Source: an uncultured Clostridia bacterium (GTDB taxonomy: Bacteria > Bacillota > Clostridia > Christensenellales > UBA1242). Taken from it: DNA of 64,000 nt. The stretch is taken from assembly GCA_934747885.1 (NCBI GenBank), contig CAKVHE010000002.1, positions 186,001 through 250,000 of the forward strand. The letters are read 5' to 3'. A model generated the notes under the pieces. That model was not told where the DNA came from and searched no databases. It saw only the letters and a list, made by a program, of their open reading frames with translations. Of the stretch, positions 42,186 through 51,917 are shown one piece after another. Position numbers and translations under genes: made by a program. Numbering within the stretch: position 1 is the stretch's first letter; each line of letters begins with the position of its first letter.

Positions 42186-45100
42186 TGCGACCAATAAAAC
42201 TTGAAATAGAGGGTTTGCAAAGTTATACAACTTGCGAAACCATAAATTTTGACCAACTTTCGCGCTTTGGTTTGTTTGGTATTTTTGGTGCCACGGGTAG
42301 TGGTAAATCTACCATTTTGGACGCCATTATGCTTTCGCTGTATGGAAAAATTACGCGAGCAAAAACCAACAAAGATTTTATCAACCTAAAACTAAACCAA
42401 GCAAGGGTAAACCTAGTATTTGCGTTTAAAGAAAATAAGCGTGAAAAGACTTTTGAGGTGGAAAGAATTTTTAAACGCAAAAAAAATGGTGAGGTAGAGC
42501 AGTCGGCCAATTTGTTTGAACTTTCGTCGTTTGGCAAAACTCAAATTGTCGAAGGCGCAAACAAAGTAGATGCAAAAGTTAAGGAACTTTTGGGCTTGAC
42601 CGATGCCGAGTTTTCTAAGTGTATTGCTTTGCCACAGGGTGAATTTGCCGGGTTTTTAAAGGCAACGCCGTCCGAACGCATTAGTATTGTAGGTAATTTG
42701 TTTGACCTAAACGACTATGGTACGCCGCTATGGAACAAGGCCACAGAGCGAGAAAGCCAATTGAAGCGTGATTATGATATGCTAATTGCAAAAATGGGCG
42801 CGCTTGAAGTGGTGGACTTTGCCGAACTTGAAAGGCTAGAACAACAAATAAAAACTAGTCAAGCTGAACTAAAAGAAGTGGAAGTTGAGGCTAAAAAACT
42901 AGAAAAATCGGTTAGAGAATTGGTTGACCTAAAAGACAACATAAAGCTTGCTGAGCGCACCGAAGTTAAGTTAAATGAACTTGCTTTGCAAAGTGCCGCA
43001 ATGGAAGAAAAACGCAAAATGGTTGAGCTTTATGGCAAGGCGGTTAGTGACAACCAATATTTGTCGCGCAAGATAGAACTAGAAGAAAAAATTGCTGAAC
43101 TTAGTGAAAAATTACAAGAAGCGAGCAATAATTATGCTACTCAAAAGGCTGAACTTGAAGAAATTTTAACTACCTTTACCCAAAAGAAAAAGGCGTTTAA
43201 GGAAGAACAAGAAACCCTAAAAATTAAAAAAGATCGAACCATAAGTTTAAGGACAAAAGAAGCAAGAAAACTAGTGCTGGAAGAAGAAAAAGCGGCTTTG
43301 GTCAAAAAAATAGAAGAGATTCAAGAAGATGAGTTTGCAAAGGCAAAATCTCGTGAACTAGTGTTTCAAAATGCTAGTGAATTAAAGCGAAAACTTGAAG
43401 ATATGGAAGGCGCCGAGCGTGAATTGCAAGCCGAAATAAGCAACTTTTCGGGTGACACAAACGCATTAGCTTTAGGTCAAAAAACCGAAGCGTACAACTT
43501 TATGGACGCAGAGTGCAGAAACCTAGAAAGCCAAATGTTTAATGGTAGCGAGGCAGGACTTTCGGCAAAAACGGAAGCCGAACAAAAAATTTCTAAGCTT
43601 AGAGGGTCGCTTGAGCAAATTGATGAAAAACTGAACGCTTTAATTTCAGGCGAAACAGTTGAAGATTTTTTGAAAAAAAAGCATAATGAATATTTTGCAT
43701 TAAAGGCAAAACAAATAGAAATAGGCGAAGGCAGCAAAGCGAAACGTAGGCTTAGAATTGAAAACGAAGAAAGACTAAACAATATTTCTATTCTGGAAGA
43801 AAAAATAAAAAATAAAAAACTCGAAGCGTCCAAAATAAAAGCAGAAATAGATGCACTATTTGCAAAAGAAAAGCGCGCGGCAGAATTGCGTGAAGAAAAT
43901 ATGGGTCTGGCAATTTTTGGCGAGTTAACAAATTCACTTTCCATAGGTGAAGAGTGTCCGGTTTGCCGTAGTAAAATTATTCAAAAGGCAACGCCGGAAA
44001 GAGTGGACTTAAAGCCTTACGATGAGGCGCTTGCAAAAATAAAATCACAAATTTTGCTCCTAGAAAGCAAAGAAAGTTCGGTGCTTGCCGAAATTGCTGG
44101 TTTTTCGTCTAGGCGCGAAGAAGTGGCTCAAGCAATAAAACTAAACGAAAAAGAAGAAGCGCAGATTGAAGAACAAAAAACAAAACTGCTTGCCGAAGCG
44201 GGCGCGTTTAGCGAGGAAGGACTTGCCGAAAAAATTGATGAGATAAAGCAAAAAATTGATAGCGTGCTAAGTTTGTCACAAGAGCAAAAGTTTATTGAAT
44301 GTCAAGTTGAAGATCTAAACAAAACCTTAAGCAAAAATGTGGGTGCGGTAGAGGCTTATAAACTGGCGCTTGATACCTTAAAAACGATTGAGCAAAAACT
44401 AAGCGCAAGAATGAAAAATTTGCAAGATGAACTTTCGGGTATGGGGCTAGAAGTTGAACTAGACTTTTCGGCTTTGTCGGCAGAGTTTACCATAAAAAAG
44501 CAAAACTATGAAGAATTGCGCGAAAAATTGGAAAAAGTAAGGCAAGACATAAAAGAATACGAAGCCGATTTGTCCAGCCGAGATCAAGAACTATTTATAC
44601 TCCGCACAAACAAAACCGAAACAAAAGCAAAATTATCAGTAGTAGAGAAAGAACTTGACGAAATTGCTCAATTATTAAAAGCCAATTTGGACGGTACCGT
44701 TGAAAAGACTTTGGCGGATATAGAAAAGAACTTAAATCGTAGCGTAATTGAAGAGCAAATTTTGGACGACACCAAGTTAAAACACGAAATTGCAGTAAGT
44801 GAACTTGGTCAAAGCAAAATGAAACTAGAAGGTGAAATGGTCGGGGTAAAAGCCGAGTTTGACAAAGTGTCTGAAAGTGTGCTTGAAAAAGCAACTGCAC
44901 TTGGTATGACCGAAGACGAGCTTAGAAAACTAGAAAGTAAAAGACCAGAGTTTGAAAAAGCCGAAAAAGAGGTGCTGTTGTTTGACAAAGTATTGGCTGA
45001 AAGCACTGCTAATTTAAAAGTTATTAACGCAAAAATTGCGGGTAGACATTTTGATAATGCAGAACTTGAAGTAGTGCAAAACAAACTAGCGGAAGTAAAT

Positions 45101-45727
45101 GCCGACAAAAACGAAAGATTAAAAACTATTGGTGCATTAACTGAAAGTTTGGCAGAAAAAAACCGCACTTTTGAAAAATCACGTGATTTGCAATTGGAAA
45201 TAAAAAGAGCGCAAGACAAGCATTTGGTTGCCAAAAACTTGCTTGCAAACTTAAAAGGCAATGCCTTGCTGGAGTATGTTGCCGAAGAATACATAAATGA
45301 CATATCGTATATGGCATCAGCAAAAATGCAATATTTGTTTGACGGCAGGTATGAACTAATTTACGAAAATAAAGAGTTTTTTGTTTTGGACAACTTTAAT
45401 GGCGGCATTAAACGAAGCGTAAACTCTCTTTCGGGCGGTGAAACCTTTGTGTTGTCGCTTGCACTTGCTTTGTCGCTTTCGGACGCAATTATTGCCAACT
45501 CAAACAAGAGTATGGATTTCTTCTTTTTGGATGAAGGCTTTGGCTCGCTTGACCCAGATTTGTGCAATTACATTTTGGCAAGCATTAAAAAACTTACAGG
45601 CAACAACCTAACGGTCGGTTTAATTTCACACGTGCCGGAACTAAAAGAACAAATTAAAAATAGGTTGATTGTTCAAAAAGCAACCGCAACTCGCGGTACC
45701 ACGCTTCAAACCATAATTGAACCATAA
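42185..45727 (+). CDS. sbcC: Nuclease SbcCD subunit C (Rad50 family)
   Basis: SMC-like ATPase of 1180 residues. It has N-terminal Walker A FGATGSGKSTILDAI, the Q-loop PQGEFAGF, a long coiled coil broken by the zinc hook CPVC (Cys591, Cys594), a returning coiled coil and the C-terminal half-ATPase with signature SLSGGETFVLSLALALSLS and Walker B DFFFLDEGFGSLD. It drives DNA-end processing with SbcD. A terminator-like hairpin follows immediately. Confidence 0.96.
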   Translation: MRPIKLEIEGLQSYTTCETINFDQLSRFGLFGIFGATGSGKSTILDAIMLSLYGKITRAKTNKDFINLKLNQARVNLVFAFKENKREKTFEVERIFKRKKNGEVEQSANLFELSSFGKTQIVEGANKVDAKVKELLGLTDAEFSKCIALPQGEFAGFLKATPSERISIVGNLFDLNDYGTPLWNKATERESQLKRDYDMLIAKMGALEVVDFAELERLEQQIKTSQAELKEVEVEAKKLEKSVRELVDLKDNIKLAERTEVKLNELALQSAAMEEKRKMVELYGKAVSDNQYLSRKIELEEKIAELSEKLQEASNNYATQKAELEEILTTFTQKKKAFKEEQETLKIKKDRTISLRTKEARKLVLEEEKAALVKKIEEIQEDEFAKAKSRELVFQNASELKRKLEDMEGAERELQAEISNFSGDTNALALGQKTEAYNFMDAECRNLESQMFNGSEAGLSAKTEAEQKISKLRGSLEQIDEKLNALISGETVEDFLKKKHNEYFALKAKQIEIGEGSKAKRRLRIENEERLNNISILEEKIKNKKLEASKIKAEIDALFAKEKRAAELREENMGLAIFGELTNSLSIGEECPVCRSKIIQKATPERVDLKPYDEALAKIKSQILLLESKESSVLAEIAGFSSRREEVAQAIKLNEKEEAQIEEQKTKLLAEAGAFSEEGLAEKIDEIKQKIDSVLSLSQEQKFIECQVEDLNKTLSKNVGAVEAYKLALDTLKTIEQKLSARMKNLQDELSGMGLEVELDFSALSAEFTIKKQNYEELREKLEKVRQDIKEYEADLSSRDQELFILRTNKTETKAKLSVVEKELDEIAQLLKANLDGTVEKTLADIEKNLNRSVIEEQILDDTKLKHEIAVSELGQSKMKLEGEMVGVKAEFDKVSESVLEKATALGMTEDELRKLESKRPEFEKAEKEVLLFDKVLAESTANLKVINAKIAGRHFDNAELEVVQNKLAEVNADKNERLKTIGALTESLAEKNRTFEKSRDLQLEIKRAQDKHLVAKNLLANLKGNALLEYVAEEYINDISYMASAKMQYLFDGRYELIYENKEFFVLDNFNGGIKRSVNSLSGGETFVLSLALALSLSDAIIANSNKSMDFFFLDEGFGSLDPDLCNYILASIKKLTGNNLTVGLISHVPELKEQIKNRLIVQKATATRGTTLQTIIEP

Positions 45728-45745
45728 TTCATAAAACTATTTGGC

Positions 45746-45783
45746 GCCTCATAAGATTTATAAAGTCTTGTGAGGTGTTTTTT
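45746..45783 (+). terminator. Terminator-like hairpin abutting M1 peptidase start
   Basis: Eleven-pair stem (GCCTCATAAGA, 45746-45756, with TCTTGTGAGGT, 45766-45776) followed by a T run that ends at the ATG 45784. The right arm carries the GAGGTG Shine-Dalgarno of the next gene, the same layout as at dinB. Confidence 0.75.
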
Positions 45784-47271
45784 ATGAAGAAAATTTTTAG
45801 CGCTTTTTTTGCTATTTTGCTTTGTAGCGCTTTTATTTTTTGCGGTTGTTCTAGCGAAAATAGGGCGATTGCAAAAGAGGCAAAAAAGCTAAATAATTAT
45901 ACAATTGTAGCAAACTATGATGATCAAACCAAATCGGTTGTAGCTACCGAAACTTTTGAAAAAAAAGTTGGTGAAGAAGAGGGAATAAGCGAACTATTTT
46001 TTCATTTGTATCCTACGGCATTTAGTAGTGACGCAAAAGTTTTGCCATATACCAAACTAAACAAAGAAGAGTGCTATCCCGAAGGTGAGAGTTTTGGTGA
46101 TATTGTTATAACCAATGTAAAAGTAAATGATAACCCTGCAACTTACCAAATTGCCGGTACCGATAATGATATTTTAAGGGTGGAACTTGGTTACAAGGCG
46201 GAGAAAAAACAAAAAGTAAAAGTGGAAATTTCGTTTAGAGTAATTCTTGCGTGTTCGTCGCATAGACTGGGCTATCATGATGATACGGTCAATCTAGGCA
46301 ATTGGTACCCAATTGTGTGTGAAGTGGTGAATGGCGAAGTAGATCAAACGCCATATTATTCCACAGGTGACCCATTTTTTTCGGCGTGTGCAAACTATGT
46401 AGTAACATTTAGTTATCCTCAAAAGTACACTTTGGCAAGCACCGGAAATGAGGTGTCTTCCAAAACCGAAAACGGAATAAACACCAAAACTTTTGAGGCA
46501 AGCGTGGTGAGAGATTTTGCAATGGTTTTGGGCTCAAACTATCAAGTGCTTAGTGGCAAGGTTGGTAAAACAGAAGTTAGCGTGTATGCTTATAATGGCG
46601 ATGAAAACGCAAGCGAATATTTAAATTATTCACTAAAAGCCGTTGAGTACTTTAACAAAATTTTTGGCACCTACCCATACAAAACCTTAAAAGTGTGTTT
46701 TACCGAATTTTTGCATGGCGGTATGGAATATCCAAACTTAGTTATGATTGCGGACAAAATTACTGACAAAAAAGAAATAGAAACAGTAATTGTTCACGAA
46801 ATAGCACATCAGTGGTGGTATGGACTGGTGGGCGACAATGAAATTGTTGATGCGTGGATAGATGAAGGCCTGGCGGAATATTCAACAGTTTTGTACTTAG
46901 AAAATTATTATCCAACCGAAAATATGCGCGAGAAAAAAGTTACCGAAGCGCAAAATAACTATTTAATTTATCAGGACGTTATTTTGTCGCTAAACATAAC
47001 CATGAACAAAAAGATGAATTTAGCCGTAAACGAGTATAAAAGCGAATATGAGTATGTGTATATGGTTTATGTAAAAGGTATGCTACTCTTTAACGATTTA
47101 AGGACAAAAGTGGGGGACGATGCGTTTTTTGCTTCGCTGAAAAAAATTCAAAAAGAGAATAGGTTTAAAAATATTACGACCAAAGAATTTTGCGAAAGTT
47201 TTGCGGACTTTTCAAAAACTGATTTGGAGGAGTTTTTTTCCATGTGGCTTAATGGCGGGGTGGAAATATAA
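45784..47271 (+). CDS. M1-family metallopeptidase lipoprotein
   Basis: A 495-residue exported aminopeptidase-like protein. A signal peptide with lipobox (FIFCGC) anchors it to the membrane. The gluzincin motif HEIAHQWW (His near residue 338) with the later Glu in DEGLAEY binds zinc, and GGMEYPN stands for the GAMEN substrate loop. It likely trims extracellular peptides. I start at ATG 45784 behind GAGGTG; the longer frame from 45775 begins inside the T run. Confidence 0.9.
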   Translation: MKKIFSAFFAILLCSAFIFCGCSSENRAIAKEAKKLNNYTIVANYDDQTKSVVATETFEKKVGEEEGISELFFHLYPTAFSSDAKVLPYTKLNKEECYPEGESFGDIVITNVKVNDNPATYQIAGTDNDILRVELGYKAEKKQKVKVEISFRVILACSSHRLGYHDDTVNLGNWYPIVCEVVNGEVDQTPYYSTGDPFFSACANYVVTFSYPQKYTLASTGNEVSSKTENGINTKTFEASVVRDFAMVLGSNYQVLSGKVGKTEVSVYAYNGDENASEYLNYSLKAVEYFNKIFGTYPYKTLKVCFTEFLHGGMEYPNLVMIADKITDKKEIETVIVHEIAHQWWYGLVGDNEIVDAWIDEGLAEYSTVLYLENYYPTENMREKKVTEAQNNYLIYQDVILSLNITMNKKMNLAVNEYKSEYEYVYMVYVKGMLLFNDLRTKVGDDAFFASLKKIQKENRFKNITTKEFCESFADFSKTDLEEFFSMWLNGGVEI

Positions 47272-47300
47272 AACAACTTGCAAAATTGTGCTTAAAACAA

Positions 47301-47328
47301 TTGTAAAAATTTTAAATTTGTGTATAAT
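47301..47328 (+). promoter_or_regulatory. Promoter of walJ
   Basis: -35 TTGTAA (47301-47306), 16-bp spacer, -10 TATAAT (47323-47328); the ATG 47334 follows by 5 nt. Confidence 0.65.
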
Positions 47329-47333
47329 TTAAA

Positions 47334-48131
47334 ATGAGATTACTTATGAGAGTTGTAAATTTAGCTAGCGGAAGCAAAGGTAATTGTACCTTAATAGAAA
47401 ATGACGAAGCAATAATTTTGATAGATTGTGGGATTTCGGTGCGGGAAGCACTTAAACGAATAAGCCTAGTGGGGGCGGACAAAAGCAAAATAAAAGCAAT
47501 TTTTGTAACGCACACTCACACCGACCATATTTCGGGAGTAGGGGACCTAAGTAAAAAACTTGGACTAAAAGTTTTTGCAACCAAAGAAAATTATCTAGAA
47601 GGCAAATTAAAAGTTGAAGCCGTTTACCAAAACATAATAGTGCCAAACCAAAAAGTAAATTTTTGTGGGTTTGAACTAACGCCGTTTGTTTTGTCGCACG
47701 ATGCGGTTAGTACAGTGGGCTATTTGATTTGCACAGACGGAAGAAAGGTCGCTATTGCAACCGACACGGGTGAAGTTACCATAGATATGTATAAAAATTT
47801 GTGTGGCGTAGATTTGGCACTTTTGGAAAGCAATCACGACGAGCAAATGCTACTGATGGGCAAATATCCACCAGCGCTCAAAAAGCGGGTGCATTCAAAA
47901 CTCGGTCATTTGTCCAATGTGCAGTGTAGTGAACTAATTGTAAAACTAATAGACCTTGGCACCAAGCATTTTATGCTAATGCACCTATCCGAAAATAACA
48001 ATACGCCGGAACTCGCTTATTCAACCGCCGTTTCGTATATTGAATACTATTACGGCGATGCACTTAGTGCAAATGTGTATTTGTCACATCAAGACAAGCC
48101 AAGTAAAAACTTTATATTAAAAAAAATGTAG
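47334..48131 (+). CDS. walJ: MBL-fold metallohydrolase WalJ (YycJ)
   Basis: Metallo-beta-lactamase-fold protein of 265 residues, of the YycJ/WalJ family linked in Bacillus to DNA metabolism and the WalRK locus. It has NLASGSKGNCTLIE at the start and the metal motif HTHTDH (His60 to His65), with later His and Asp (SHDAVST, ATDTGE, ESNHDE). The ATG lies 5 nt from a -10 box; ATG 47346 (MRVVNLAS) is an alternative start. walJ and rlmH are also close in Bacillus. No walRK is present here. Confidence 0.9.
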   Translation: MRLLMRVVNLASGSKGNCTLIENDEAIILIDCGISVREALKRISLVGADKSKIKAIFVTHTHTDHISGVGDLSKKLGLKVFATKENYLEGKLKVEAVYQNIIVPNQKVNFCGFELTPFVLSHDAVSTVGYLICTDGRKVAIATDTGEVTIDMYKNLCGVDLALLESNHDEQMLLMGKYPPALKKRVHSKLGHLSNVQCSELIVKLIDLGTKHFMLMHLSENNNTPELAYSTAVSYIEYYYGDALSANVYLSHQDKPSKNFILKKM

Positions 48132-48140
48132 GAGAGATAA

Positions 48141-49268
48141 ATGCAAAATACAGCCAAAGAAAATACCTTTATGGGTTTTGAATATAACTATAAGCCAACA
48201 GCGTTTACGCCAGACGATTCGGCGCGTGGACTACTATACTTTTTGCTGTTTCAAACGGTAATTAGTATGTTTTATTCGGTGCTTGCACTTTTTGAAGTGG
48301 AACTTGGGGTGGTGGCGTACCTTTTTAACTTTTTGTTAGATGCTTGCTTTGTTTTGGGTGTGTATGTTGGTACCAAAAATGGCAAAAAGCAGTTTTTAAA
48401 CAACTTAAAAATTTCACGTGATTTTAATATAGCGCAAATTGGTTTGTGTTTGCTTTTGTCACTAGTGTGCATTTTTGGCTTTTCGGGCGTAACTAACGTT
48501 TTTCTAGAACTTCTTTATAGCTTTGGATACAATTCGGTAACGTCGGATATTGTTATTCCAAATTTTGGAATGTATTTGGTTTATGTAGTGTTTATTTGCA
48601 TTTTGCCAGCAATTTGTGAAGAAATTATGTTTAGGGGGCTTATCTTTAATGGCCTAAAACGCATAAGCACCAATTTTGCTGTGTTTGGCAGTGCCTTTTT
48701 GTTTATGATTATGCACGGCTCGCCAGACCAAACAGTGCATCAATTTATTTTAGGCATTGTCCTTGCAATTTCGCTTTTGCTTACAAACAACTTGGTTATT
48801 CCAATGTTTATTCATTTCTTTAACAACTTTATTGCTGTTACTTACACCTACATTGCGTATGGTGATTCAGTGGCTGCCGACACCGGGGCAACTGAAATTT
48901 ATTTCACGCAATATCTAATTTACGCAGTGATAACCTTTGCGGTTGCTTGCCTAATTGCCGGCGTTATATTTAGTGCCTTTGTAAAAATTCGCAAAAAGAA
49001 AGAAGCAGAAAAAGCAGTTGGCCAGAGCTACGAAGAGGTGCAAGTTGTTAAGGCGGATACTAATGCAAACATCAATTTTGATACAGGGACAAACTCATTT
49101 AGCGCAAGTGAAAATGCGCCTCAGCCGGAAGGGGCGGAACCAATGCCAGATCTTACTCAAAACAGACTATCCACCTCGGGTAAGGTTATGTATGCTCTTA
49201 CCATAACATGGTTGGCTATTGAATGGATTTCTGCACTTGCAACCGGAATGGGATTGGTAACAATTTAA
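48141..49268 (+). CDS. CPBP-family intramembrane glutamic protease
   Basis: A 375-residue membrane protein with about eight hydrophobic helices and the Abi/CPBP motifs EEIMFRGLIF (Glu-Glu-X3-Arg) and the His-containing helices MIMHGSPDQ and FIHFFNN. Such proteases (Rce1/PrsW-like) process membrane substrates; the target is unknown. The C-terminal part has a polar insertion before a last helix. GGAGAG precedes the start. It overlaps rlmH by one base (TAATG). Confidence 0.87.
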   Translation: MQNTAKENTFMGFEYNYKPTAFTPDDSARGLLYFLLFQTVISMFYSVLALFEVELGVVAYLFNFLLDACFVLGVYVGTKNGKKQFLNNLKISRDFNIAQIGLCLLLSLVCIFGFSGVTNVFLELLYSFGYNSVTSDIVIPNFGMYLVYVVFICILPAICEEIMFRGLIFNGLKRISTNFAVFGSAFLFMIMHGSPDQTVHQFILGIVLAISLLLTNNLVIPMFIHFFNNFIAVTYTYIAYGDSVAADTGATEIYFTQYLIYAVITFAVACLIAGVIFSAFVKIRKKKEAEKAVGQSYEEVQVVKADTNANINFDTGTNSFSASENAPQPEGAEPMPDLTQNRLSTSGKVMYALTITWLAIEWISALATGMGLVTI

Positions 49269-49735
49269 TGCTAAAAATAAAACTCGTAACAATTGGAACA
49301 ATTAAGGAAGGTTATTTGAAAGACGCTATCTGCGAATATGCAAAGCGTCTTTCTGCCTTTGTAAAACTAGAAATGGTGGAACTGCCTGAGGTAAAAGAAA
49401 GTTCAAAATTGCAAATTTCGCAGGTGGTAGAAGCCGAAGGCAAACAAATATTGGAAAAACTCGAAGGTTATGTTGTGGTGCTAGACTTAAAAGGCAAAGA
49501 GTTAACCAGTCCGGAACTTGCCGAACTAATTCGTGCAAAATCGGTAGATGGCGTGAGTAAAATAACTTTTGTTGTTGGTGGGTCATATGGGTTATCGCCA
49601 GATGTAATAAGGCGCGCAGATTACTTGCTTTGTTTTTCAAAATTAACTTTTCCGCACCAACTTATTAGAGTAAATTTGCTAGAACAAATTTATCGCGCGG
49701 AAACAATAATAAACAACATAAAATATCACAAATAA
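49268..49735 (+). CDS. rlmH: 23S rRNA pseudouridine-1915 N3-methyltransferase RlmH
   Basis: Small SPOUT methyltransferase of 155 residues that modifies helix 69 of 23S rRNA on the assembled ribosome. It starts MLKIKLVTIGTIKEGYL, has VVLDLKGKELTSPELAELI and the FVVGGSYGLSPDV and FPHQLIRVNLLEQIYRA segments typical of the family. I choose ATG 49268, coupled to the upstream stop, and not the longer frame from 49223. Confidence 0.95.
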   Translation: MLKIKLVTIGTIKEGYLKDAICEYAKRLSAFVKLEMVELPEVKESSKLQISQVVEAEGKQILEKLEGYVVVLDLKGKELTSPELAELIRAKSVDGVSKITFVVGGSYGLSPDVIRRADYLLCFSKLTFPHQLIRVNLLEQIYRAETIINNIKYHK

Positions 49736-49743
49736 GAGGCAAA

Positions 49744-50193
49744 ATGGAAAAACAGTTTTTGGAAAGAGCGCTAACCCTTGCTCAAAAGGCCTACAAAAAG
49801 GGGGAAGTGCCAGTTGGGGCAGTGGTGGTAAAAAACGGCAAAATTATTGGTATGGGCTACAACAAACGTGAAACCAAAAAAAGTCCACTTGCACATGCAG
49901 AAGTTTTGGCAATAAAAAGGGCGTCGCGCAGAACTAGATCGTGGCGACTTGATGGCGCCGAAATGTATGTAACGCTGGAACCTTGCATGATGTGTTCGGG
50001 AGCAATATTTTTATCCCGAATAAAAAAGGTATATTATTTTGCAAAAGATACAAGCGTGTCACAATTTAAGTTTTGCAAGCTTCAAAATGAAAATTATGCT
50101 AGTCACAAAGTGGAAATGGAGTATGTAGAGGATTCAAGATGCAAAGAACTATTGCATAAATTTTTTAAAGAAACTAGAAAACAATCAAAATAA
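49744..50193 (+). CDS. tadA: tRNA-specific adenosine deaminase TadA
   Basis: Converts A34 to inosine in tRNA-Arg(ACG). The 149-residue cytidine-deaminase-fold protein has the zinc ligands His51 and Cys81, Cys84 and the catalytic Glu53 in HAEVLAI and LEPCMMCSGA. It lies 8 nt after rlmH and is probably the last gene of the walJ operon. Confidence 0.93.
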   Translation: MEKQFLERALTLAQKAYKKGEVPVGAVVVKNGKIIGMGYNKRETKKSPLAHAEVLAIKRASRRTRSWRLDGAEMYVTLEPCMMCSGAIFLSRIKKVYYFAKDTSVSQFKFCKLQNENYASHKVEMEYVEDSRCKELLHKFFKETRKQSK

Positions 50194-50197
50194 CAAA

Positions 50198-50225
50198 TTG
50201 ACAAAGTTTCTAATTTGGTTAAAAT
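50198..50225 (+). promoter_or_regulatory. Promoter of glmU-like operon
   Basis: -35 TTGACA (50198-50203), 16-bp spacer, -10 TAAAAT (50220-50225); ATG 50236 follows by 10 nt. Confidence 0.7.
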
Positions 50226-50235
50226 AGAAGGTAGT

Positions 50236-51336
50236 ATGGAAGAAGTATTGTATGATTTTGGCGAAAGTATTATAACTTCGCCAGCAGAAATGACAGATTT
50301 TAGTGTGGAGCCAGAAAAAACAAAACTTGCTGATGAGGATATATCGTATATCGTTTTGGCGGTAGATAACAAAAATTTTGCAGGAGTGGAAAAACCTTAC
50401 GAAATTGATGTGCTTGGCAAGCCTATGGTTGATTGGGTGGTTGATTGTTGCAAAAAGCGTCCAATTGTAAAAGTGGTTAGCCCAATGCACACGGTACTTG
50501 ACGAAATTAAGCCGCTCCTTCGAGATAGTGAGTGGACGGTGGTTTTGTACAGCGACACGCCGCTACTAAAGGCGAGCACAATTGCAGACGCGTTTAATTT
50601 TGCAAAAAGCAAAAGTTTAAACGTTTGCAAACTTACGCGTGGCTACATTTTTAAAACGGAATATATAAAACGGGTTAATGAAATTTTTTGTCCAGAAACT
50701 TACTATTTTGATGAAGAGGACTTTATTATTGCAAGCACCTTTAAACAACTTTCAATAATAAGGGACATTATGCGCAACCGCATTACTGAATATTTTTTGC
50801 GTTCGGGAGTAGATTTGCGTGATCCATCTAGCACTTATATAGAATGTGAAGTATCTATTGGAAGCGGTACCATTATTTATGGTGGAAACCAACTTACCGG
50901 CAAAGTTGAAATTGGCAAAGATGTAATTTTGTACTCAAACAACCAATTGAACAACTGCAAAATCTGCGCAAACTCGGTGGTAGAAGGTGCAAGTATTCAA
51001 AATTCGGTAGTAGGTGAGAGCTCTTGCATAAGAAACTCTATTTTGATAGATTCGGTGGTTACCGAAAGTGATGTAAAAATTGAGAATTATTCGGTAGTAG
51101 AGAAAACCAAACTAGAACTTGGTGCCAAAGTGGATAATGCAAACCTAAAAAATGTTAGACTAAATGCTGGAGCCAAGGTCGGTGCGGGTTCGGTTTTAAA
51201 GACCGAAAACGGCACTATTCGTTTGTTCCCACAATGCGAAGTAGGAGAAAAATGTTTGTGCACTTCGGCGGTAAAAGTTGGTGAAAAAGTTGTGGTACCT
51301 GCGGGTACAACAATTTTGCAAGATATAAATGCATAA
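50236..51336 (+). CDS. GlmU-like protein with degenerate pyrophosphorylase domain
   Basis: A 366-residue protein whose position (before pth-mfd) and layout match GlmU, which makes UDP-GlcNAc. The C-terminal left-handed beta-helix is clear (repeats such as VSIGSGTIIYGG, VEIGKDVILYSN, NSVVGESSCIRN). The N-terminal Rossmann-like half is reduced: SYIVLAVDNKN replaces the LAAGxGTRM nucleotide loop, while LGKPMVDWVVD and YSDTPLL are kept, and there is an acidic N-terminal extension of about 35 residues. GlmU itself is about 455 residues. Uridylyltransferase activity is doubtful. I start at ATG 50236 because the frame upstream contains the promoter. Confidence 0.75.
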   Translation: MEEVLYDFGESIITSPAEMTDFSVEPEKTKLADEDISYIVLAVDNKNFAGVEKPYEIDVLGKPMVDWVVDCCKKRPIVKVVSPMHTVLDEIKPLLRDSEWTVVLYSDTPLLKASTIADAFNFAKSKSLNVCKLTRGYIFKTEYIKRVNEIFCPETYYFDEEDFIIASTFKQLSIIRDIMRNRITEYFLRSGVDLRDPSSTYIECEVSIGSGTIIYGGNQLTGKVEIGKDVILYSNNQLNNCKICANSVVEGASIQNSVVGESSCIRNSILIDSVVTESDVKIENYSVVEKTKLELGAKVDNANLKNVRLNAGAKVGAGSVLKTENGTIRLFPQCEVGEKCLCTSAVKVGEKVVVPAGTTILQDINA

Positions 51337-51353
51337 AGGTTAAGGATAAAAAA

Positions 51354-51908
51354 TTGAAAATAATTGTAGGACTGGGAAACCCAGACAAAGAATACGATAA
51401 AACCAACCACAATGTTGGTTTTATGGTGCTTGATAAAGTTTGTGCAAGCTTAAACAAAAAGTTTGGCAAAAATTATTGTGACAGTTTGATCGCGGAAGCA
51501 AATATAAAAGGCGAAAAGATTGTATTTGCAAAGCCATTAACCTATATGAACAATTCAGGTAAGGCAGTAAAAGGGCTAATGAAAAAATTTTCGGCAGAAA
51601 GTCCAACCTTGCTTGTTTTGGCGGACGACTATGATGTGCAAGCAGGAACTATTAGGCTTAAACAAAGCGTTTCTAGCACTACTCACAACGGAATTAAAAG
51701 CATAATAAGCGAGCTTGGCAGCAAAGAGTTTAATCGTGTAAAAATCTCTATCGGCAAAAAGCCAAACTCAGAAATGTCCACGGCGGACTTTGTGCTTTCA
51801 AAAATAAAATCACCTGACACCTTTAAGGCAATAGATAAGGCGGTGGATCTGGTACTAGATTATGTAAATGGCGCGGAAATAGACGCGCTTATGCAAAAAT
51901 ATAATTAA
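51354..51908 (+). CDS. pth: Peptidyl-tRNA hydrolase
   Basis: Releases peptides from peptidyl-tRNAs that drop off the ribosome. The 184-residue protein has IIVGLGNPDKEYDKTNHNVGF (Asn9, catalytic His19), FAKPLTYMNNSGKAV and the Asp in LADDYDV. It uses a TTG start behind AAGGAT. It lies between the GlmU-like gene and mfd, the order found in Bacillus (glmU-prs-ctc-pth-mfd), here without prs and ctc. Confidence 0.94.
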   Translation: MKIIVGLGNPDKEYDKTNHNVGFMVLDKVCASLNKKFGKNYCDSLIAEANIKGEKIVFAKPLTYMNNSGKAVKGLMKKFSAESPTLLVLADDYDVQAGTIRLKQSVSSTTHNGIKSIISELGSKEFNRVKISIGKKPNSEMSTADFVLSKIKSPDTFKAIDKAVDLVLDYVNGAEIDALMQKYN

Positions 51909-51917
51909 GGAATTACT

